A program made the position numbers and the translations under genes. A stretch of DNA of 64,000 nucleotides. Origin: Bryoerythrophyllum caledonicum (taxonomy: Eukaryota > Streptophyta > Bryopsida > Pottiales > Pottiaceae). The stretch is from assembly GCA_963971425.1 (NCBI GenBank), contig OZ020519.1, positions 822,028-886,027 of the forward strand, written 5' to 3'. Position 1 is the stretch's first letter; each line of letters begins with the position of its first letter. This document shows, piece by piece, positions 58,541 to 64,000 of the stretch. The notes beneath the pieces were generated by a model. It was given only the letters and a program-made list of their open reading frames with translations, was not told where the DNA came from and searched no databases.

Positions 58541-58850
58541 CACTATAAAGGATTCCTCCAAAGGGCACTATGAAGGATTCCTCCAAAGGGCACTATAAAG
58601 GATTCCTCCAAATGGCACTATGAAGGATTCCTCCAAAGGGCACTATAAAGGATTCATCCAAAGGGCACTATGAAGGATTCCTCCAAAGGGCACTATGAAG
58701 GATTCCTCCAAAGGGCACTATAAAGGATTCCTCCAAAGGGCACTATAAAAGATTCCTTCAAAGGGCATTATAAAAGATTCCTTCAAAGGGCACTATAAAA
58801 GATTCCTCCAAAGGGCACATATGGAGGATTCTTTCAAAGTTCACATTCAA
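58541..58850 (+). repeat. 25-bp minisatellite CACTATAAAGGATTCCTCCAAAGGG
   Basis: About 12 head-to-tail units with few changes (TATGAAG/TATAAAG, CCTTCAAAG) fill the interval. Spacing is a constant 25 bp without unique spacers, so it is a minisatellite and not a CRISPR-like array. Confidence 0.93.
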
Positions 58851-59493
58851 TTCAACAGGTACATTTGATTCAAATAGCAATTCCATAGGTCACGTGACCG
58901 GGAGCGGCGGACGGATAGCCTATCGCCTATTATATAGGTAGATAAATTATTCTCCACATAGATATCTTGCCAGTTATGTTTAGAACTTGAATTAATCCAA
59001 AAAGGTAATGCACCATTTGTATTTTCTTAAGTCTCATTTGGAATATTTGAAAAAAACAAATCATGACATGCATACTTTGTTCAATACCAATTTTTTTCAA
59101 TATTAATGTTTCATAAATTCCATTTTCTTGAACCTTGCAATAAAGAACCATGAAAGGAGATTGTTTGGATTTGTTTTTAGATGATGTAGGACCTAAATTA
59201 GTTTTAAAAATAAATAATAAGACTTTTACATATATTACAAAAGTCTTCTAAAGCTTGGATTTTAAATTCTTGAGATAATGAAAAAATTTAGGTACATGCC
59301 CAAAATCCTATTTGTCCACTTTGGGTATAGTTGGTCCTGTAGGGGCTATATAAACTTAAAAACCTTACCCATTGTCATTGATGTCATAGATATGACATGA
59401 GTGTTATATAAGAATGAAATAATGTAAGGGTTTCATATGCTAATTTCACAAGATGAAAACATGGAGATCAACAGAGATTGCACATGTAATGTA
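58851..59493. other. AT-rich intergenic DNA
   Basis: No supported feature is present. Confidence 0.5.
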
Positions 59494-60822
59494 CAAAACC
59501 CTCACACAAGTATATGTACTTTTTTGATTTTGTACGTTTCCACACTACACTGCTGCCAACTTTGGCACCCTCCTGAGGGCTGAAAAATTGTCAATTTACC
59601 ATGACATTTTTGGCACAAGATCACCTTTATGTTGACAACATGTGTGCCAAATTTCAAGGCCAGAAGATGAATACAAAAAAAGATATTAAAATTCTACCAA
59701 GATGTGTAGTTGTGAACCATTCACAACTAACCAACTTTGACACCCTCCCAAGGATTGAAAGAATTTTTTTTTCCCATGGAATTTTTAGCATTACACCACC
59801 TCTATGTTTACAATAAGTGTGCCAAATTCCAAGGCCACATGATGAACAGAAAAAAGGATGTTCTAAATTGTTTCTTGTAGCTACATATTTTGGTAGATTT
59901 TGAATATGGTTTCTTGTATTCATCATCTGGCCTTGAATTTTGGCACACATGTTATCAACATGAAGGTGATCTTGTGCCAAAAATTTCATGGTCAATTATC
60001 AATTTCTCCGACCTAGGGAGGGTGCCAAAGTTGACAATAGTGAGATGGTTTCGCTAATTGTTTCTCACAACTACACATGTGGGTAGATTTAGAGTTGTTT
60101 CTTTTCTTTTGTGGGTCTTTTGGACTTGAAATTAAGCACATGTATAACCAACATAGATATGTTCATATGACCAGACTATCATTTGGAAAAATAAAAAATT
60201 GAATCGTATGGAGGGTGTCAAAGTTGGCAGCAGTGAAATGTTTCTCAGAATTATACATATTGGTAGATTTCAAAAATCTTTTGATATGTAGATATTTTTG
60301 CCTTCAAATTTGGCATGCATGTGATCAACATAGAGATACTGTCATGTCAAAAAAATTCATGGGAAAATACCAAAAAATCCAATCCTTGGGAGTGTGTCAA
60401 AGTCGGCTAGGAGTGAAATGTTTCTCACAACTACACATTTTGCTAGCTTTTGAAGTTGTTTTAATTGTGTGGATCTTTTGGACTTGAAACTTTTCACACA
60501 TATAATCAACATAGAGGTCGTCTCATGCTAAAAATTACATGGGCAAAAAAAATTCTTTCAATCCTTGGAAGGGTGTCAAAGTTGGCAGCTATGAAACTTT
60601 TCTTACAGCTACCCCATGTTGGTAAATCTTGGATATCTTTTTTTGTATAAATTTTTTGGCCTTGAAATTTGGCGCACATGTTTTCAATATAGAAGTGATC
60701 TTGTGCCAAAAATTTCATGGTAAATTGAGAAATGTTTAGCCCTCAGGACGGTGCCAAAGTTGGCAGCAATGTAGTGTGGAAACTGTAAAGCAAAATGTAC
60801 GTATACTTGTGTGAGGAAACTC
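59494..60822. mobile_element. Tc1-related foldback element, 1.3 kb, non-autonomous
   Basis: The left end reads CAAAACCCTCACACAAGTAT. The right end is its inverse with some changes (ATACTTGTGTGAGGAAACTC), and each is next to a TA. Inside, GTTTCCACACTACACTGCTG and copies of GCCAACTTTG(A/G)CACCCTC pair along both arms. These blocks match the element at 49105-50321 and the arms of the Tc1 transposon. The outermost boundary is less sure than for the 49-kb copy. Confidence 0.75.
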
Positions 60823-60872
60823 TACATGTAATGGGTATGGGCCGAAAGAGTGGATATTGTGACGGATCCCAT

Positions 60873-61803
60873 TTACCCCCTAAAGGACCAAATCTCCTTC
60901 GGGGGATTTCTGATTTTGAGTAAGTTCCTAAAATTTGTAAAAAAATCCTTTTTCTCTGAATTTTTTATTCTAGATTGCCTCTGATTAGAGCTTTGTGGAG
61001 ATATTTTTATTTTATTTTTTGGATTTCTGGTTTGAAAGTTAGTACCACTTAAAGCCAAAAGTGGGGACTCCGGGCACCTCCAATTTTTTTTACAAAAGTT
61101 TATATTGAGATTGAGATTTTTCACACATATAAAGAATATTTCCTTCTTTGGAAATTTTCAAAAAAAAAATCTTGTCTTTAGTGTAAAAAGGCTTTTTATT
61201 CCAAGTCAAACATTTTCACACATTGTCAGGCAATGGAAGAAAAAAAATTCATCTTTTCTACATAAAACTTGGAGATCATCATATTTTTCACTTTTTACTT
61301 TTTCAACAACAATATGTGGTGAAAACCTTCTTATTCACCGTTTGGATTATCATTCGAATACAAGCGTAGTTCACCAAAAAAAAACGTGAAATGGCAATTG
61401 TTGAACCTCCACTCCTTGCACACTTGTTTTGAATATGCCACACCCCTAAGATACCTCTAAGAATTGGTGTGTTGGGATATAACATCATGCTTAAGACAAT
61501 GTTTAAAGATTTAGACCTTGTACAATGCAAAAATTTGATACAAAGTGAAGTCAAAGTCTCTTGATCTACTCAAGGCAGGGGAACAATTAACCATTGTTTT
61601 GACTTTAAACACTAAAATCTATCAATCCGTGCGGTGGATTGCAACCAAAATTCAGTGGCATGTTTATGTAGAAGTCTATTTTAAGATTTTATGGTTGAAA
61701 ATCCGACAAATCACTTTTAAATGTGATTTTCATGTCTCTTTTTGGCAGTGGCAGTTTTAGACTGGTTTTAGAGCGAAAGTGGTCGTGGTCCTTTAGGGGT
61801 TAA
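60873..61803. mobile_element. Terminal-inverted-repeat element, ~930 bp, copy 1
   Basis: The left end TTACCCCCTAAAGGACCA is matched by the right end TGGTCCTTTAGGGGTTAA in inverse (about 17 bp, one mismatch). The interior has no transposase. A diverged second copy starts at 62747. No clear target duplication is seen, so the superfamily stays open. Confidence 0.7.
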
Positions 61804-61858
61804 CAACCATGTTGACAACGATCACTCTCTTTACATAGTATTGATAGTTGTACTTTTA

Positions 61859-62698
61859 GGGCCTCTTTACACTAGAGGCGAGAGGCCGTGAGGAGAGAAA
61901 TTTCAGCCAATGGGAGGCGTAGAAACCGAGAAGACCAAAGAATGTGACTTTACACCCGATTTTTTCAGCCCAAGGGACGAAAGAGGAGAAAATGACATGG
62001 ACAACACTTTTGTCCTAAGTGGCAGCAAAAAGGCACATTTGTCAGGGCCCCCGGATTTTTAATCAAGCCCATCTCAAGAGGTGGGCCTAATGCAAAATCC
62101 GGGAGGCCATTTGGCCAAAATTCTCACAGCCAATCATTTTCTATTTTTTATGAATATTTCAAAACGGCCACTTTTATCTTTGGGCATTGAAGAATGTTTT
62201 GAAAATAGCTGTACGGTAGCATTGTCAGGAATTAGTGGTTTCCTGGCTGATTCGAGAATGATGTAGGTTTCCAGAGCTGATTGCGATTGCAGACCTGCAC
62301 CTCTGGCATCTATGGGAGCCCTCTTTTGCCTCTTGCATTGCCGGCTCTGTTTTTGTTCTTGGTCTCCTTGCAATCAAATTTTGTTTAGTTTGTGCTCAAA
62401 AGAAAAAACTTAAAAAATAATAAAATTACCATCTTCATGTCTGTCACAGGATGTCGTCTGTTTCATGACCTTATAGCCTTCCACTGGTGAGTGCATCATG
62501 TCATCTTTTTGTATTGGTGGTTGACAACACGTTTAATAAAAAAATCATATTTTTAAAATGAACACTTTATTTTGTGGCCCCTTCTCACTTTACACTATAT
62601 CCAAAGGCCGTCAAGTTCAAAGGTTGGCTTCTCAAGGATGAGCCATGGCCCTTGTGAGGTTTTCTCTACGGCTTCTCGCCTCTAGTGTAAAGAGGGCC
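61859..62698. mobile_element. PIF/Harbinger-like non-autonomous element, 840 bp
   Basis: The left end GGGCCTCTTTACACTAGAGG pairs with the inverse at the right (CCTCTAGTGTAAAGAGGGCC), and the match continues through CGAGA.GCC. A TTA trinucleotide flanks both sides (61856-61858 and 62699-62701). GG-CC-type ends with a TWA duplication fit PIF/Harbinger (Tourist-like). It has no coding capacity. Confidence 0.85.
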
Positions 62699-62746
62699 TT
62701 AGTAAAAATCTTCATAAAATGTAAAAGGTTTAGTGCGTTCAAATCT

Positions 62747-63540
62747 TTAACCCCTAAGGTACCAAGTGTCAAAAATGGGCTTTTTGAAAGTTCGGTCAGG
62801 TTCCTATGGTGTCAATTTCCAACATTCTTCCTTGAAATTTTTACTACAGAAAGACATTACCAAGACCTTAGTGGGAAATTTTTTTTCTTCCTAAATTGGA
62901 GATTTGATGAAAAAGTTATAGGGTTTTGAATTTTAAATGGGGAGGGGGGACACCTCGGGCACCTCCAAAAACTTTTGATGGCACACTCTATTGAAAGTGA
63001 GATTTTCAGTACTTGCAAGTGATATTATTTCCCTTCATATTGTCAAAAAAAAATTCTTGTCTTAAGTGAAAAATAGCATACCAACCCAAGTCAAACATTT
63101 TCACACATTGTCACTCATTGTCGGGCAAGGTACCAAAAAAACGTCTCCTTTTCCACATAAAACCTAGATGTCTTTATATTTTTCACATTTTATTTTTTCC
63201 ACAACAATATGTGATGTAAACCTTCTTATTAACCATTCGGATTATCAATCGAAAACATATTAAGTTAAAAAAAAATTAAAGTGTGAATTAACAAAATTCG
63301 AGCCTCCACTCCTTGCACACTTGTTTTGAATATGCTACACCCCGTCTATACCTCTAAAAATTGGTGTGTGAGGAGCTAACATCATGCTTAACGAGATGGT
63401 AATAGATTTAGACCTTGTGTAGTGTAAATTTTTGACACCAACTGAAGTCAAAGTTTGCTGATCCACTAAACGCAGGGAAGAAAATGAACCATTTGTTTGG
63501 CTTCAAACACTATAATCTTTCAATCCGTGCGGTCAAAGTT
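62747..63540. repeat. Partial second copy of the ~930-bp TIR element
   Basis: It begins TTAACCCCTAAGGTACCA. It then follows copy 1 in order: GGGCACCTCCAA, AAATTCTTGTCTT, CCAAGTCAAACATTTTCACA, AACAATATGTG, CACTCCTTGCACACTTGTTT and TCAATCCGTGCGGT. No matching right end is found, so it is truncated or decayed. Confidence 0.75.
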
Positions 63541-64000
63541 TATGAAATTTTGTACATGTATTACTTAATAAGCCTTTATTGAGATCCTACGGTCAGAACT
63601 AGAAATAAAAGTTTTTGTTATATAATAATTTATTACTAAACAATAGTTTTGTTGGGCAGTGTGGTTTCTTGTACTATGAACTTTGCTCAACAGTTTTGGT
63701 GTTCACAATAAGCAGGAGGCTCAATAAGAAGTCCATCTTTCTGTTTTATTTTAGTAAACTTTATTTAATTTAAAAAAGATAAAAATAAACTTAGTGAAAA
63801 ATGGATAAAAATAAACTTAGTGAAAAATGAAATAATATGTTGCAGAAAAATGAAGGGCTTTTATTTAATTATTTTATACATTACTGTAATAAAATAGAAA
63901 AAAAAAGAAAACAATTGAATCACGTAAGGAATTTTTTGTTATTTAATAATTTATTACTAAAAATTAAAAAGGGAAAAAGGAAACAATGAACAAAATATTA
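63541..64000. other. AT-rich DNA at the window end
   Basis: The phrase TTTTTGTTATATAATAATTT recurs in altered form about 300 bp later (TTTTTTGTTATTTAATAATT), and a short duplication (AATAAACTTAGTGAAAAATG twice) is seen near 63785-63828. No gene is seen. Confidence 0.5.

Noticed and set aside
58541..58850. Regular short repeats considered as a CRISPR-like array
   Set aside because: Units are head-to-tail with no unique spacers, and the genome is a plant's.

Overview
This is nuclear DNA of a land plant. The genes carry many short GT-AG introns, and the families present are plant ones: an AVT1-type vacuolar amino acid transporter, an OSCA/CSC1 osmosensitive channel, a CYP71-clan-like P450 and a DOXC-type 2-oxoglutarate dioxygenase. 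Transposable elements fill much of the rest. A ParB-like/DNA-methyltransferase-like gene and a DD34E Tc1-type transposon are unlike typical flowering-plant content and point, by inference only, to a bryophyte or another non-seed plant.

Left third (1-20 kb). Palindrome-bearing repeats (1-1.8 kb) precede a 13-exon gene (1855-6350, +) that joins a ParB/Srx-like domain to a degenerate beta-class DNA methyltransferase-like domain. It has one in-frame TAG. A Tc1/mariner element with ~590 bp terminal inverted repeats and an intact DD34E transposase occupies 7206-9985. From 10.3 to 15.4 kb lies a decayed minus-strand coding complex with a Ulp1 (C48) protease-like end, a zinc-finger-like segment and an enriched heptamer TTATCGG. 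A truncated P450 pseudogene (15.78-17.54 kb, -), a three-fold repeat and an intact AVT1-like gene (18152-19907, -) follow.

Middle (20-46.5 kb). After 5-6 kb of AT-rich intergenic DNA with MITE-like elements comes an intact 10-exon OSCA/CSC1-like gene (26322-32020, +) with an unusually long C-terminal tail. Next is one large nested structure. A minus-strand LINE (32391-46512, flanked by a 17-bp near-identical target duplication and ending in a poly-A tail) was interrupted inside its endonuclease domain by a 6.6-kb LTR element (34748-41375) with a 5-bp target duplication. The LTR element has no recognisable gag-pol and carries a 75-bp minisatellite.

Right third (46.5-64 kb). Hairpin and terminal-inverted-repeat elements dominate: a ~390-bp foldback, two ~1.2-1.3 kb Tc1-related foldbacks, a 175-bp CACTA MITE, an 840-bp PIF/Harbinger-like element and a ~930-bp element with a second partial copy. 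Among them are an intact four-exon 2OG-Fe(II) oxygenase gene (50497-52182, -), a short hypothetical reading frame, a dispersed 12-bp-period repeat and a 25-bp minisatellite.

The cellular genes (transporter, channel, oxygenase, P450 relic) do not form an obvious pathway. The window reads as a few housekeeping or specialised-metabolism genes in a transposon-rich setting.
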